Positions 44,564 through 53,811 of a DNA stretch of 55,231 nucleotides are shown here, in pieces. The position numbers and the translations under genes are program-made. Each line of letters opens with the position of its first letter. Positions within the stretch are counted from its first letter, which is position 1. The notes below the pieces were generated by a model, which was not told the origin of the DNA, made no database searches, and saw only the letters and a list, made by a program, of their open reading frames with translations. Origin of the DNA: an uncultured Verrucomicrobiota bacterium (lineage in GTDB: Bacteria > Verrucomicrobiota > Verrucomicrobiia > Verrucomicrobiales > Verrucomicrobiaceae); NCBI GenBank assembly GCA_903838675.1, contig CAILZI010000069.1, forward strand, positions 1 through 55,231. The letters run 5' to 3'.

Positions 44564-44914
44564 TTACGGAGCAAGTCCTGGTTTGCTGTTGGTCTGATAC
44601 TTGTTGATCTCCTGCATGCTTTCACGCTGTTCGGGAGTCAGATAACGCATTTTGTCTCTGAACTGCTGGGTCACGCCCAGCACAAAGCAGGAGACATCCA
44701 CCACCAGAATGACCATGGCGATCACGATGCCATAGCGCTTCAAGGCTTCATCGATGATTTTGTTCTTGTTGACCGAGAAGGTCTCCGATTTGGAGAACAT
44801 GGACTGAAACAGCCGCCGCCAGCCCCGTGGTTCCCGGGCAATGCTGAACGACCAGATGAAAAGGGCGGTCAGGATGACGCAGGCGATTTGGTAGTGGATG
44901 GGAATTTCACGCAT
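44564..44914 (-). CDS. Two-helix membrane protein, unknown function
   Basis: 116 residues. Hydrophobic segments lie at about 6-25 (IHYQIACVILTALFIWSFSI) and 60-80 (YGIVIAMVILVVDVSCFVLGV). The C-terminus is charged and polar (DKMRYLTPEQRESMQEINK). No family is recognised. It is convergent with the RDD gene, stop against stop, and 81 bases downstream of pgi. Confidence 0.6.
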   Translation of the reverse strand: MREIPIHYQIACVILTALFIWSFSIAREPRGWRRLFQSMFSKSETFSVNKNKIIDEALKRYGIVIAMVILVVDVSCFVLGVTQQFRDKMRYLTPEQRESMQEINKYQTNSKPGLAP

Positions 44915-44995
44915 GACGATAGCGCCGGAGTGCTGAGGACCTCGCAGGGGGGCGATTTATAGAATGCCCACGATACGTGTGCAAACGGCGATTTG

Positions 44996-46558
44996 TCACG
45001 GAGCAGCGAATTGATCCAGCGCCGGACTGTCGCCTGTGGCCACAAGTCGCGCCTGAGCATTGGCTGCAAGGTGGTTAAGCATATGGAAGGCATCCTCGGC
45101 GTCTATCCCCAGCTTGGCGGCCACTTCATCAGCCGTGCGGCCGGTGCTTGAGAGCGCGGCACGCACCTTGGCAAGCTGGGTGAGGAAATCCGTGGCTGCC
45201 TTTTTACCCGCCTCAACACCGGGCTGGTGATAGGCATTGATGTTCACCAGGCTGGCGTAGAAGCTCACGGCGCGCTCAAACAAGGCGATGAGCATGCCCA
45301 GATTGAAGGCATTGAGCTCGGAAATGTTGAGCGTGATGGATTCACGGCCCTTCTCGGCCAGCGCCTTGCGGGTGCCGCGCAGGAAGCCCTGAAGGTAGTC
45401 GCCGGTGGTGAAGCCTGGATCGACTTCCATGGAGGCCTTGTCGCGGGCCTTGCCCACTTCGATGAAGGTGACAAAGAAATTGTTCACGCCGTCACGCAAC
45501 TGCTGTACATAGGCATGCTGGTCCGTGCTGCCTTTGTTGCCATAGACGGCGATGCCCTGGTTCACCACGGCGCCATTGAGATCATGCTCCTTGCCCAGGC
45601 TTTCCATGACGAGCTGCTGGAGGTACTTGCTGAAGAGAACGAGCCTGTCCTTGTAGGGCAGCACGACCATGTCCTTCAAACCCTGGCCTTTGCCGGCATG
45701 GTGCCACATTAGCGCCAGCAGCATGGCGGCATTCTCGATGGCGGGACGCTGGCGTGTTTCCACATCCATCGCTGCGGCACCAGCGAGGAACTGCAGGACA
45801 TCCACGCCTTGCAGCGCGGCTGCCAGCGTGCCCACGGCACTCATCAGGCTGGTGCGTCCGCCCACCCAGTCCCACATTGGGAAACGGGTCAGCCAGCCTT
45901 GGGCGGTGGAGTGCTTGTCCAGTTCGCTGCCGACACCCGTCACAGCGACGGCATGCTTGGCAAAATCAAGTCCTGCAGCCTTGTAGGCGGCCTCGGCTTC
46001 GAGCATGCCGTTGCGCGTCTCCTTGGTGCCACCCGATTTGGAGATCACGATGGTGAGGGTCGTGGCCAGTTCGTCACCGATCTGGGCGACCACGCGGTCA
46101 ATGCCGTCCGGGTCCGTGTTGTCGAGAAAGGAAATCGCCAGCGGCGGATTGGCCGGGGTGATGGAATTCGCCACGAGCTGGGGGCCGAGCGCCGAACCCC
46201 CGATGCCGACGACGAGCACACGAGTGAACTTTTTGCCATTGGCGGCGGTGATGGTCCCAGCATGAACGTCCGAGGCGAATTTCAAAGTCGCCGCGAGGGT
46301 GTCGCTGATCTCATGCCGGAGAGCGTCGTTCGGAGCCAGGCGGGCGTTGCGCAGCCAGAAATGGCCGACCATGCGCTGTTCATCTGGATTGGCGATGGCT
46401 CCGGCTTCGAGTTCGATCATCGCCTTGTAGGCAGACTCAATGCGGGGCGCCATCTTGCTGAAGATGTCATCCTCGAAAGCCATACGGCTGATGTCGATGG
46501 AAAATCCCAGGTTTGAGTAACGAACAAAGTATTTTTGAAAGCGGTCCCAATGGCTCAT
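44996..46558 (-). CDS. pgi: Glucose-6-phosphate isomerase
   Basis: 520 residues. It interconverts glucose-6-phosphate and fructose-6-phosphate. Sugar isomerase domains are visible as [17 protein letters not shown] (near 118), [13 protein letters not shown] (near 173) and [32 protein letters not shown] (near 300-330), including the catalytic glutamate. The C-terminal lysine region is in [15 protein letters not shown]. Start ATG 46558 gives an N-terminus like other verrucomicrobial forms. Monocistronic; the Dabb gene is divergent. Confidence 0.97.
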   Translation of the reverse strand: MSHWDRFQKYFVRYSNLGFSIDISRMAFEDDIFSKMAPRIESAYKAMIELEAGAIANPDEQRMVGHFWLRNARLAPNDALRHEISDTLAATLKFASDVHAGTITAANGKKFTRVLVVGIGGSALGPQLVANSITPANPPLAISFLDNTDPDGIDRVVAQIGDELATTLTIVISKSGGTKETRNGMLEAEAAYKAAGLDFAKHAVAVTGVGSELDKHSTAQGWLTRFPMWDWVGGRTSLMSAVGTLAAALQGVDVLQFLAGAAAMDVETRQRPAIENAAMLLALMWHHAGKGQGLKDMVVLPYKDRLVLFSKYLQQLVMESLGKEHDLNGAVVNQGIAVYGNKGSTDQHAYVQQLRDGVNNFFVTFIEVGKARDKASMEVDPGFTTGDYLQGFLRGTRKALAEKGRESITLNISELNAFNLGMLIALFERAVSFYASLVNINAYHQPGVEAGKKAATDFLTQLAKVRAALSSTGRTADEVAAKLGIDAEDAFHMLNHLAANAQARLVATGDSPALDQFAAP

Positions 46559-46646
46559 AGGTGTGGTTAAGGAGCATGTGCGATGCCACGGCGCAACCTG
46601 TTTGAGTCATTGACGCAAAGAGCTCCCTGCGACATTTTTGCCCACC

Positions 46647-47018
46647 ATGAAAGCCGCCCTCTTCGCGCTCGCCATTCTTCTCTCCGCCATGACCACCCTC
46701 GCCACCGCCGCAGACGCCCCCTACCGCCACGTTGTGTTCTTCAAATTCAAGGACAGCGCCACACCCGCCGAGGTGCAGGGCATTGAAAACGCCTTCATCG
46801 AACTTGCCAAGAAGGTCAACACGGTCACCGCCTTTGAATGGGGCACGAATGTGAGCCCGGAAGGTCTCAATGATGGCTTCACCCATTGCTTCCTCGTCAC
46901 CTTCAAGGACAAGGCCGGTTTGGAAGTCTATCTGCCCCATCCTGAGCATGCGGCCTTCGTCGCCAAGCTCAAGCCTTTGCTCGACAAGGCCTGCGTGCTG
47001 GACTTCGTGGGGAAATAA
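46647..47018 (+). CDS. Exported Dabb (stress-responsive A/B barrel) protein
   Basis: 123 residues from ATG 46647, three codons inside a longer frame, because KAALFALAILLSAMTTLATAAD is a signal peptide. The mature 100 residues are a dimeric A/B barrel (YRHVVFFKFKDSATPAEVQGIENAFIEL, FTHCFLVTFKDKAGLEVYLPHPEHAAF). Related proteins degrade or bind small aromatic or stress compounds, often without known substrate. It converges on the ThiF/MoeB gene with a three-base gap. Confidence 0.88.
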   Translation: MKAALFALAILLSAMTTLATAADAPYRHVVFFKFKDSATPAEVQGIENAFIELAKKVNTVTAFEWGTNVSPEGLNDGFTHCFLVTFKDKAGLEVYLPHPEHAAFVAKLKPLLDKACVLDFVGK

Positions 47019-47021
47019 ATT

Positions 47022-47768
47022 TCAACCGCACACCGCGCAATCACCGTGCTTCGGCAGCCGCACCTTGCGGAACTGCATCGTGGAAAGGTCCATGGAAAGC
47101 ATTTCACCGCAGAGCGTTTCGCCGATGCCGGTGATCAGTTTGATGATCTCCAAGGCCCCGATGCAGGCGGCAGTGCCTGACACCGCGCCAAACACCGGAA
47201 ATTGCCGCCTCCACGTCGGCGGCACTTCGGGCACGTAGCAGGCTAGGCAGCCCGTTTTTCCGGGCACAAAGGTCGTCACGCTGGCTTCCAGCGTGTGCAT
47301 GGAGCATTCCACCATGGGCTTGCCTGCGCGCATGGCGGCAGCGTTCAGAGCCAGCCGCTCTTGAAACAGCGGCGCGGCATCCACGATCAGGTCTGCCTGG
47401 GCCACCAGGGCGTCCGCGTTATCAGGTGACACGTTCTCCGCAACGCCCACGATTTCACAGCGGGGATTGAGCTCCTGCAGGCGGCGCACGATGGAATCCA
47501 TGCGCGGTTTGCCGATGTGGTCGTGAGTTTGGAGGAGCTGGCGGTTCAAATCCGACGGCTGCAGATCACCGCCGTGGGCGAGCACCAGCTTTCCCACGCC
47601 CGCTGCCGCCAGTTCAAGCGCCACCAGACCGCCCAGCCCGCCGACGCGGGAGATCAGCACGGAGGCGGCCTTGAGCTTCCGCTGGCCTTCCTCACCCACT
47701 CCGGGCACCCACATCTGCCAGGCATAGATCGCGCGTTCGGGGTCGGTCAGGGAGGGGAGTTCTGGCAT
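47022..47768 (-). CDS. ThiF/MoeB/HesA-family adenylyltransferase
   Basis: 248 residues of the E1-like superfamily, which activates the C-terminus of a sulfur-carrier protein (ThiS or MoaD) with ATP. The nucleotide loop is SRVGGLGGLVALELAAAGVGKL, and the arginine of DLQPSDLNRQLL is the usual ATP-binding finger. Zinc cysteines are CLACY near 183 and CAVC at the C-terminus. No rhodanese domain is attached. It could serve molybdopterin or thiamine synthesis; no carrier gene is nearby. No catalytic cysteine of the ubiquitin-E1 type is needed in this class. Confidence 0.9.
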   Translation of the reverse strand: MPELPSLTDPERAIYAWQMWVPGVGEEGQRKLKAASVLISRVGGLGGLVALELAAAGVGKLVLAHGGDLQPSDLNRQLLQTHDHIGKPRMDSIVRRLQELNPRCEIVGVAENVSPDNADALVAQADLIVDAAPLFQERLALNAAAMRAGKPMVECSMHTLEASVTTFVPGKTGCLACYVPEVPPTWRRQFPVFGAVSGTAACIGALEIIKLITGIGETLCGEMLSMDLSTMQFRKVRLPKHGDCAVCG

Positions 47769-47929
47769 AGGGGCACAAGAGAACGGAGGAGCTGTCGACC
47801 TCGCGCAAAAATAATTCCATCATTTTTCAACACTTTTCCCGCACCTCTCACTAACCCCATTAACAGTTCATGTGAGGATTATCAGCCCTCCGTAGACTGA
47901 GTCTTGAGAGTGATTGGTTGTTAACTAAA

Positions 47930-48012
47930 ACCCTGCCTCACCGCAGGACTAAGTTGAGGTTGATCAAACCAGAGGCCGGGCGGAATCGGGAGCCGCCCGG
48001 CCTCAATCTTTT
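47930..48012 (+). ncRNA. Candidate small RNA ending at the orphan terminator
   Basis: Between the divergent-side end of the ThiF gene and the end of ispE there is a stretch with three possible hairpins on the plus strand: CCTGC-CTCACC-GCAGG (47932-47947), GGTTGATCAAACC (47958-47970) and the terminator at 47972. No plus-strand gene lies upstream to use this terminator, so a small RNA of about 80-200 bases is the simplest reading. The promoter is not clear (TTGAGA at 47904 is a weak -35). Confidence 0.35.
47972..48012 (+). terminator. Strong rho-independent terminator without an upstream gene
   Basis: GAGGCCGGGCGG (47972-47983), loop AATCGGGAG, CCGCCCGGCCTC (47993-48004), a perfect 12-bp stem, then AATCTTTTT. 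The T-run is only on the plus strand, while ispE and the ThiF gene are both on the minus strand. Confidence 0.8.
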
Positions 48013-48058
48013 TGATGGTGGAGCGCGGCTGATGCGCAGGCATTTCGTGCGGAACCAA

Positions 48059-48901
48059 CTACACCGCGGCCGTCAAAGTGGGTTGAACCCAGCTCGTCTC
48101 GCCACACCATTCGCGTGCTTTCTCGGCCAGTTCGGCGGCCTGGGTGGGTGTTTCGGTGATGGCAAACATGGTGCTGCCGGAGCCGGACATCAAAGCAACG
48201 CGGACTTCGCTTTGCTCCAGCAGCCAGGTTTTCAGCGTGGGCAGCAGGAGGTGTTTTTCAAACACTGGGCGTTCCAGATCGTTCGACATGGCACCCCAGG
48301 GGCAAAGCTGCGGTGCGTAAAGGATGCCGGGGATTTCCTTGGAGTCGGCCCAGTGCTTGTAGGCCCAGGGGGTGGGGATGGGGAAAGGTGGCTTGATCAG
48401 GACCAGCGGAAGCTGCCAGGGGAAATCCACCTCGGTGACCTGTTCGCCGCGCCCGGCACCGTCGGCAGCGGGGCTGTCGAGAATGAAGCAAGGGATGTCT
48501 GAACCGATCTGCGCACCCAGTTCGATGAGCTGGGCCTGGGTGAGCGGTGAGCCTGCAAGTTCATTGGCCCCGAGCAGCACGGTGGCTGCATTGCTGCTGC
48601 CGCCGCCGAGGCCTGCGCCTGCGGGAATCCTTTTCTCCAGATGAAGGCGCCAAGAGGACTGCTTGCCCGTGCGGTTTTCAAAGGCGCGCAGGGCACGCAT
48701 GGCCAGGTTGGTTTCATCCAGCGGCACTGTGGGGTCTGAGCAGGTGAGGGCGACGTCTTTGCCCTTGCCCAAGAGCTCGAGTTCCACCGTGTCTCCCAGG
48801 GCCAGCCGGCACAGGCGGGTCTGCACCTCATGAAAGCCGTCTGATCGTTTGCCGAGAATGCGCAGCCAGAGATTGATTTTGGCGGGGGAATGAAAGGTCA
48901 T
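48059..48901 (-). CDS. ispE: 4-diphosphocytidyl-2-C-methyl-D-erythritol kinase
   Basis: 280 residues from ATG 48901 (MTFHSPAKINLWLRILGKRSDGFHEVQT, the standard N-terminus of the enzyme). It phosphorylates CDP-methylerythritol in the non-mevalonate isoprenoid pathway. The GHMP-kinase ATP motif is PAGAGLGGGSSNAATVLL (near 92-110) and the C-terminal glycine motif is ALMSGSGSTMFA (near 245). The start lies seven bases after the stop of pgeF, so both are one operon. Confidence 0.96.
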   Translation of the reverse strand: MTFHSPAKINLWLRILGKRSDGFHEVQTRLCRLALGDTVELELLGKGKDVALTCSDPTVPLDETNLAMRALRAFENRTGKQSSWRLHLEKRIPAGAGLGGGSSNAATVLLGANELAGSPLTQAQLIELGAQIGSDIPCFILDSPAADGAGRGEQVTEVDFPWQLPLVLIKPPFPIPTPWAYKHWADSKEIPGILYAPQLCPWGAMSNDLERPVFEKHLLLPTLKTWLLEQSEVRVALMSGSGSTMFAITETPTQAAELAEKAREWCGETSWVQPTLTAAV

Positions 48902-48908
48902 GGTGAAA

Positions 48909-49574
48909 TCAAGCAGTACGACCGAGCAGCGCCAGCATGCGCCCGGTTCGGCCTTTCTCCATGCGATAGGAATAAAAGCGGTGCAAATCCAAAGACGTAC
49001 ATAGGCCGGTATCGTGGATCTGCCCGGCGGAAACCCCGGCATTCAGGGCCTGCTGGCGGATCTGCGCGGCGAAGTCGATCTCATAAGCCGGAGGCCGGAT
49101 GCAGGGGCTGAGCTGGACGATCAGATCCTCCGGGCGCGTGCCAAAGTGCTGCTGCATTTTCTCGATCGCATGAGTCGTGATGCCGGACTCGGATCCCTTT
49201 TTGCCAGAATGCACCACGCCAAAGGCTCCGCTGCGCGGGTCGGCGAGATAGACGGCGCAGCAATCTGCGACGTAGATGCCGATGACGAGGCCGGGCACGT
49301 TGGAGATGATGCCATCGGTGCCGGGAATGATCTCACTCGTGGGTTCTGTGAGCACGGCGACCTCCCGCCCATGCACTTGCTCGGCGATGCAGAGCGCGCC
49401 TCCTGAAAAGCCGATCTCCTCGGCCTGCAAGCGGTGCCAGTCCCACAAGCGGCTCACCACCACGGCGCGCTCATCATCCACATTGATCTCGGGATGGCGC
49501 AGGGTGAAGCGATGCGCAAATCCAGGCAGGGCTTCGAGTGCGGGGAAGGTCATCCAAGGTTGGTCGTGATTCAT
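48909..49574 (-). CDS. pgeF: Laccase-domain protein / peptidoglycan editing factor
   Basis: 221 residues from ATG 49574 (MNHDQPWMTFPALE); ATG 49553 gives 214. A start at 49634 is excluded by the terminator at 49594-49631. Family marks are AEQVHGREVAVL, GIYVADCCAVYLADP (the Cys/Asp copper-or-zinc region) and GVVHSGKKGSESGITTHAI, where the usual AGWRG is replaced by SGKKG. Such proteins remove wrong amino acids from peptidoglycan precursors or act on purine nucleosides. It is followed directly by ispE. Confidence 0.85.
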   Translation of the reverse strand: MNHDQPWMTFPALEALPGFAHRFTLRHPEINVDDERAVVVSRLWDWHRLQAEEIGFSGGALCIAEQVHGREVAVLTEPTSEIIPGTDGIISNVPGLVIGIYVADCCAVYLADPRSGAFGVVHSGKKGSESGITTHAIEKMQQHFGTRPEDLIVQLSPCIRPPAYEIDFAAQIRQQALNAGVSAGQIHDTGLCTSLDLHRFYSYRMEKGRTGRMLALLGRTA

Positions 49575-49593
49575 CTCGGGACTGTTCTGCCAT

Positions 49594-49631
49594 GAAAAAA
49601 ACAAAGGCGCACGGAAAACCGGGCGCCTTTG
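49594..49631 (-). terminator. Rho-independent terminator of marR
   Basis: On the minus strand: CAAAGGCGC, 12-base loop, GCGCCTTTG, then TTTTTTTC. It begins 25 bases after the MarR stop (49656) and lies just upstream of the pgeF start, so marR and pgeF are separate transcripts. Confidence 0.9.
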
Positions 49632-49655
49632 CAAAAGAATGGGGAACGCAATCGC

Positions 49656-50105
49656 TTAACGAGCCGTCGCCGCTGTGTCCAGTGCACGGTAGGAGTTCAT
49701 GAAGCTGTCAGCATCTGCAGAAGAAGTTTCGCTCATGGCGTCAGCGATTTGATTCTGCAGTTCGTCACGCAGGCGGCTGACGAGCTCGATGCCACGGGAG
49801 GTGATGCGAACGAGGACCTTGCGGCGGTCATCCACAGCGTGAGTGCGCTCCATGAGGCCGAGTTTTTCGAGACGATCCACGAGGCCGGTAGCTGCTGCGG
49901 TGGAGTGTCCCATCTTGCGGGCGATGTCCGTCATGGTCAGCTCTTTCGACGTAGCGAGATAGCCGAGCAGGAAGAACTGAGCGAAGGAGATATTATCTCG
50001 GTTCAACTCACGGGAGAGATTAAGCAAGAACTCGCGCTGACTGAACAGGATGAAATCTGCCAGCTTGGCGTGGTCTTTGGCGGGGTTTTTGGTTCCGTTA
50101 ATCAT
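49656..50105 (-). CDS. MarR-family transcriptional regulator
   Basis: 149 residues. The winged helix covers about 40-110 (FAQFFLLGYLATSKELTMTDIARKMGHSTAAATGLVDRLEKLGLMERTHAVDDRRKVLVRITSRG), with a helical dimer interface at both ends. The wing contains the family DDRRKV pattern. It senses small aromatic or stress ligands in relatives; ligand unknown here. A promoter (TTGATC, 17 bases, TACATT on the minus strand) and an AAGGA ribosome binding site eight bases before the ATG are visible, one of the few clear ones in the window. Confidence 0.92.
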   Translation of the reverse strand: MINGTKNPAKDHAKLADFILFSQREFLLNLSRELNRDNISFAQFFLLGYLATSKELTMTDIARKMGHSTAAATGLVDRLEKLGLMERTHAVDDRRKVLVRITSRGIELVSRLRDELQNQIADAMSETSSADADSFMNSYRALDTAATAR

Positions 50106-50155
50106 GGAGGGTGTCCTTAGAGCTATGGTTTCCGAGAAATTCTTGAATAATGACT

Positions 50156-50184
50156 AATGTAACAAGTTCCATTGGTAGGATCAA
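50156..50184 (-). promoter_or_regulatory. Promoter of marR
   Basis: Minus strand: TTGATC (50179-50184), 17-base spacer, TACATT (50156-50161). The transcript would start near 50149 and run into the AAGGA site at 50114-50118. No clear operator dyad is seen. Confidence 0.5.
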
Positions 50185-50335
50185 GGTAAAATCATAGAAT
50201 CCATAAGTTTTTACTCAGCGTGGGGAATAACTTCTTATTTGTGAGAGGTTAATATACGCTTATTATTATCTATGAAAGGGATCATTGCAAACACTCTTTC
50301 AATCTGAGGCTTGGGTCAATTGCCGCAAATGGGGG

Positions 50336-51874
50336 CTATTGCAGGGTGCGGCCCTTTGTCTCTGGGGCAAACCATACCAGCACCATGCCCACGAGGTAGA
50401 TGCAGGAGAGCACGGAGTAGGCATTGGCGGCGGACTGCACCACGGTGACGTGCTCACTCTTAAAGAGAGAAGTCAGATTTCCGAGCTGCAGCGCACCGAT
50501 GGCGGCCACGAGGCGGCCGAAGTTGAAGCAGAAGCCCTGGCCCGTGGCGCGCACGCTGGTGGGGAAGAGTTCCGGGAAGTAGAGCGGGAAGAAGCCGTAG
50601 AAGGAAGCGGTGATGCCACCGAGCAGGAAGGCGGTGAGGATCAGCGTGGAGGGTATGGAGCCGCCGGTGAAGGGGATATTGAATTGGAAGAAACCCAGCG
50701 AAGCAGCAAGAGCGGCGGCGCAAAGGAGGGTGTAGGTCACACGACGTCCCAGTTTGTCGGCGATGAAGGGGGTTATCAAGGTGGCGAGAATGGCACCGAG
50801 CGCAGTGGAGATGACCACGAAGTCGATCACCGGCAGTGTGCTGTCCTTGGGCGCGAGATCGGAAGCCCAGCGTGCGGCCTGCTGGGCGGAGCCCCAGGTG
50901 CCGAGCAAGGCCACGGCGGCGAGGCCGGCACCGAGGAAAAGATTGCGCATGATGATGCTGCGGTCCGCAGTGAGCGTGCTGCCTGCAGCCACAGAGCGGG
51001 ACATGTACTGGCGCATCGGGTGCATGTAACCCCACAGGGCGATGGCAAGACCGATCAACGTCACGATGCCTGCAACGGCTCCGCCGACGGTGGCCATGGG
51101 CGACCATACATAGATGATGCCAATGGCCGCCAAGCAGGCGATGAGCACGCCGATGAGATCCATCGTGGCCCAGTGCGAGGTGCTGCCGGATTTTTTCTCT
51201 TCCTCCCACTTATGGGACTCGGGCACGAAGACGAGGATGAAGAAATTGATGATGGCCGGCAGAGCGCTGCTCACGGCGATGAAACGCCACGCACGATTGT
51301 GCAGCAGATAGTCTGTGTTTGCCGGGGAGAGGCCCAGGGCGTGAATCCAGCCGGTGACGACGTCCAGGCTGGCGTTCAGCTTCCAGCTGATGAGGCCGGT
51401 GAGCAGGAAGCCGATGTTTGATGCGGCTCCGATCATGCCAGCGATCCAGGCGCGGTTCTTGTTGCCCCAGATTTCATTGACCAGGGCAACGCCCAGCGCC
51501 CACTCACCGCCCATGCCGAGGGAGGCAACGAAGCGCAAGCCCGCGAAGTGCCAGGCCTCGGTGACAAAGGCGCACAGACCGCTGAAGATGGCGTAGGTGA
51601 AGATGGCCAGAGTCATGGCCTTTACGCGGCCGAGCTTGTCTCCCAGCCAGCCGAAGAGCACGCCACCGGTCGCCGCGCCCACGAGGAAGACGGCGATGAT
51701 GACCGTGAACCACTGCGTCTGCACGATGGCGCTCGCCTTTGGCAGCAGATCCTGCAGCGCGGGTTTGCCGATGAGCGGGAACAGACCCATTTCAAAGCCG
51801 TCAAAGAGCCAGCCGAGGAATGCAGCGATCAGGGCGGCCATGGCGCCATTGTTGGAGGATTTGGATTGGGTCAT
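50336..51874 (-). CDS. MFS transporter
   Basis: 512 residues with about twelve membrane helices. The start ALIAAFLGWLFDGFEMGLFPLIGKPAL is typical of the AAHS/sugar-acid branch, where the Asp in helix 1 matters for proton coupling. The loop motif GWLGDKLGRVKAM (near 78) and its repeat FIADKLGRRVTY (near 362) are clear, and ASLGMGGEWALGVALVNE fits the second-half motif. It probably imports a carboxylate or sugar acid; the substrate is unknown. A strong terminator lies upstream, so it has its own promoter. Confidence 0.9.
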   Translation of the reverse strand: MTQSKSSNNGAMAALIAAFLGWLFDGFEMGLFPLIGKPALQDLLPKASAIVQTQWFTVIIAVFLVGAATGGVLFGWLGDKLGRVKAMTLAIFTYAIFSGLCAFVTEAWHFAGLRFVASLGMGGEWALGVALVNEIWGNKNRAWIAGMIGAASNIGFLLTGLISWKLNASLDVVTGWIHALGLSPANTDYLLHNRAWRFIAVSSALPAIINFFILVFVPESHKWEEEKKSGSTSHWATMDLIGVLIACLAAIGIIYVWSPMATVGGAVAGIVTLIGLAIALWGYMHPMRQYMSRSVAAGSTLTADRSIIMRNLFLGAGLAAVALLGTWGSAQQAARWASDLAPKDSTLPVIDFVVISTALGAILATLITPFIADKLGRRVTYTLLCAAALAASLGFFQFNIPFTGGSIPSTLILTAFLLGGITASFYGFFPLYFPELFPTSVRATGQGFCFNFGRLVAAIGALQLGNLTSLFKSEHVTVVQSAANAYSVLSCIYLVGMVLVWFAPETKGRTLQ

Positions 51875-51930
51875 GTGATGTTCGGGAGGAGTGAGATGTG
51901 CTTGAACGTATCGGGAAGTCGCGTGTGATC

Positions 51931-51962
51931 AAAAAACAGGCCGCTGGGTGGCAGCGGCCTGT
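51931..51962 (-). terminator. Rho-independent terminator of the cytochrome/SUMF1 gene
   Basis: Minus strand: ACAGGCCGCTG, loop CCACC, CAGCGGCCTGT, then TTTTTG. It lies 28 bases after the stop at 51990 and insulates the MFS gene. Confidence 0.9.
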
Positions 51963-51989
51963 GAATGAGGTCAGGAAAAGAGGGGTGTG

Positions 51990-53711
51990 TTATTCCTTGG
52001 CCACACCGTTGTTCCAGGCGGCGAACATCTCCTCCACCGTGGGGACTTCCAGAGGGCGCACGATGCGGAAGCCGAGCCAGGTGGCGTCTGTGAGGTACCA
52101 GATGCTCTTCGGCAGCTGCGGGTCCTGCTGCTTCCAGAGGGCGTCGGAGGCCTTGCGTGCAGAGCTGCGGAGGAGCTCGGCATCGTCATCGTAGGTGCCG
52201 CCACGGGCGACGTGCGGGTAGGGAGTCTTGGAGCGAACCCAGTCATTGCCCAGGATTGCTGCACCGGGTGTCGTGGGGGTGTATTGATCGAGGCACCATT
52301 CGCAGACGTTGCCGTAGATGTCGTAGAGGCCCCAGGGATTGGGCTTCTTGGCACCCACTTTGGAATACTGGAAGTTTGGGGCGTTGTCGAAGTACCAGGC
52401 GTACTCTTTGAGCTGGGCCTTGTCGTCGCCGAAGAAGTAGGCGGTCTTGGTTCCGGCACGGGCGGCGTATTCCCACTCGGCCTCGGTGGGCAGGCGGTAG
52501 AACTGGCCGGTCTGGGCGCTGAGCCACTGGCAGTACTTGTTGGCGGCATGCTGTGTCATGCAGATGGCGGGCATGTGCTCGCGGCCCATGCCGAAGTCCA
52601 TTGGTTGGTAAGGAGGTGTCGGCTGGGAGATGAGGTCTTCCGGCTTGTCTGTCAGCTTGAACACTTGGCGTGAACCGTCTTTGTTGCGGCCGATGCTGGT
52701 GAGCTGGAAGGGCTCGTACTCATCCCAAGTCACTTCGTATTTGCCCATCCAGAAAGGCTTGATGGTCTTCTTCACCTGCGGGCCTTCGTCATCGCCACGG
52801 TTCGCCTCGCTCTCGGGGCTGCCCATGGTGAATTCACCGCTCTTGATCACCACCATGCTGAAGGGGATGCCGGTCTTGGGGATCTTGGAGTCGTAGGGCT
52901 TCATCTCGGCCTCTTTCTTCTCCTTGGTGGTCTGCACGATGAAGGCGTGAATCTTCTTCACCAACTCCATGTTGTCCGGGTTCATGGAAGCCGGGCCCTT
53001 CTTTTCCTTGGCGGTCAGCTTGATGTCATCCGGCCATGGCGCGCCTTGCAGGACCCAGAGGCGGAGGAAGTTGATGTCTTCCTTGCTCAAGGGGCCACCG
53101 CTCTTCTTGGGCGGCATCAAATCGTCTTCGTCAGCGGCCAGCGTGGTCACATGGTAGATCGCGCTCTTGAGATCGAAGGGGAGGATGTTCGGGGCGTTTT
53201 CGCCGGTGCTGAAGGCTTCCTTCTTGGTGGTGATCACCCAGTCGCCCTTGGCCTTTTCGGGATTGTGGCAGGACACGCAGTTCTGCTCCAGGATCGGCTG
53301 GATGTGCTTTTCAAACTTGATGCGCGGCGTCTGCTCCAGCACCACGCCCGCAGGCCATTCGGCACCCTGCTCGATCCAGGTCTTGATCACCTCGATCTGG
53401 GACTTCTCCAGCGCGCCTTCCTTCTTGGGCGGCATGGCGGTGTCTTCTTCGGCAGCAAGCAGCAGGGTGGTGTAGATGGAGCTCTTCTTCAGGTCTCCGG
53501 GGGTGAGGCCGGGGCCGTTCTCATTGCCCTTCTTGATGTCTTCCAGCGTGTGCATGCGGAAGTCTCCTTTGTCCTCTTTCTCGCCGTGGCAGTGGGTGCA
53601 GGCGCCTTCGAGCAGGGGCTTGATCTGCTTGTTGAAATCGATCTTCTCCGCAGCGCCAAGAAACGCGGGAGCCAATGCCAGGAGTGGAAGGAGAGTTCGG
53701 GGAGAAAACAT
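51990..53711 (-). CDS. SUMF1-like protein with two cytochrome c modules
   Basis: 573 residues from ATG 53711 (MFSPRTLLPLLALAPAFLGAAE, signal peptide). Two planctomycete-type cytochrome modules follow, each with a haem site: CTHCH at 38-42 and CVSCH near 144-148, plus the accompanying MPPKKEGALEKSQIEVIKTWIEQGAEWP and MPPKKSGGPLSKEDINFLRLWVLQGAPWP blocks. Residues of about 277-573 form a formylglycine-enzyme-like (SUMF1) domain (SGEFTMGSPESEANRGDDEGP, YGNVCEWCLDQY, HVARGGTYDDDAELLRSS). The C-terminal active-site cysteines of true FGE are absent. It is probably a periplasmic haem protein that binds a ligand through the SUMF1 fold, not a sulfatase activator. Confidence 0.85.
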   Translation of the reverse strand: MFSPRTLLPLLALAPAFLGAAEKIDFNKQIKPLLEGACTHCHGEKEDKGDFRMHTLEDIKKGNENGPGLTPGDLKKSSIYTTLLLAAEEDTAMPPKKEGALEKSQIEVIKTWIEQGAEWPAGVVLEQTPRIKFEKHIQPILEQNCVSCHNPEKAKGDWVITTKKEAFSTGENAPNILPFDLKSAIYHVTTLAADEDDLMPPKKSGGPLSKEDINFLRLWVLQGAPWPDDIKLTAKEKKGPASMNPDNMELVKKIHAFIVQTTKEKKEAEMKPYDSKIPKTGIPFSMVVIKSGEFTMGSPESEANRGDDEGPQVKKTIKPFWMGKYEVTWDEYEPFQLTSIGRNKDGSRQVFKLTDKPEDLISQPTPPYQPMDFGMGREHMPAICMTQHAANKYCQWLSAQTGQFYRLPTEAEWEYAARAGTKTAYFFGDDKAQLKEYAWYFDNAPNFQYSKVGAKKPNPWGLYDIYGNVCEWCLDQYTPTTPGAAILGNDWVRSKTPYPHVARGGTYDDDAELLRSSARKASDALWKQQDPQLPKSIWYLTDATWLGFRIVRPLEVPTVEEMFAAWNNGVAKE

Positions 53712-53811
53712 GGGTGGGGCCGATAGCATAGGCTTGGAGGGTTGTCCAATACGAGCAATAGCAGTGAAAATTACGGCGAAATCGGGGCCGCAACTTGGCC
53801 TGCAACGTCTC

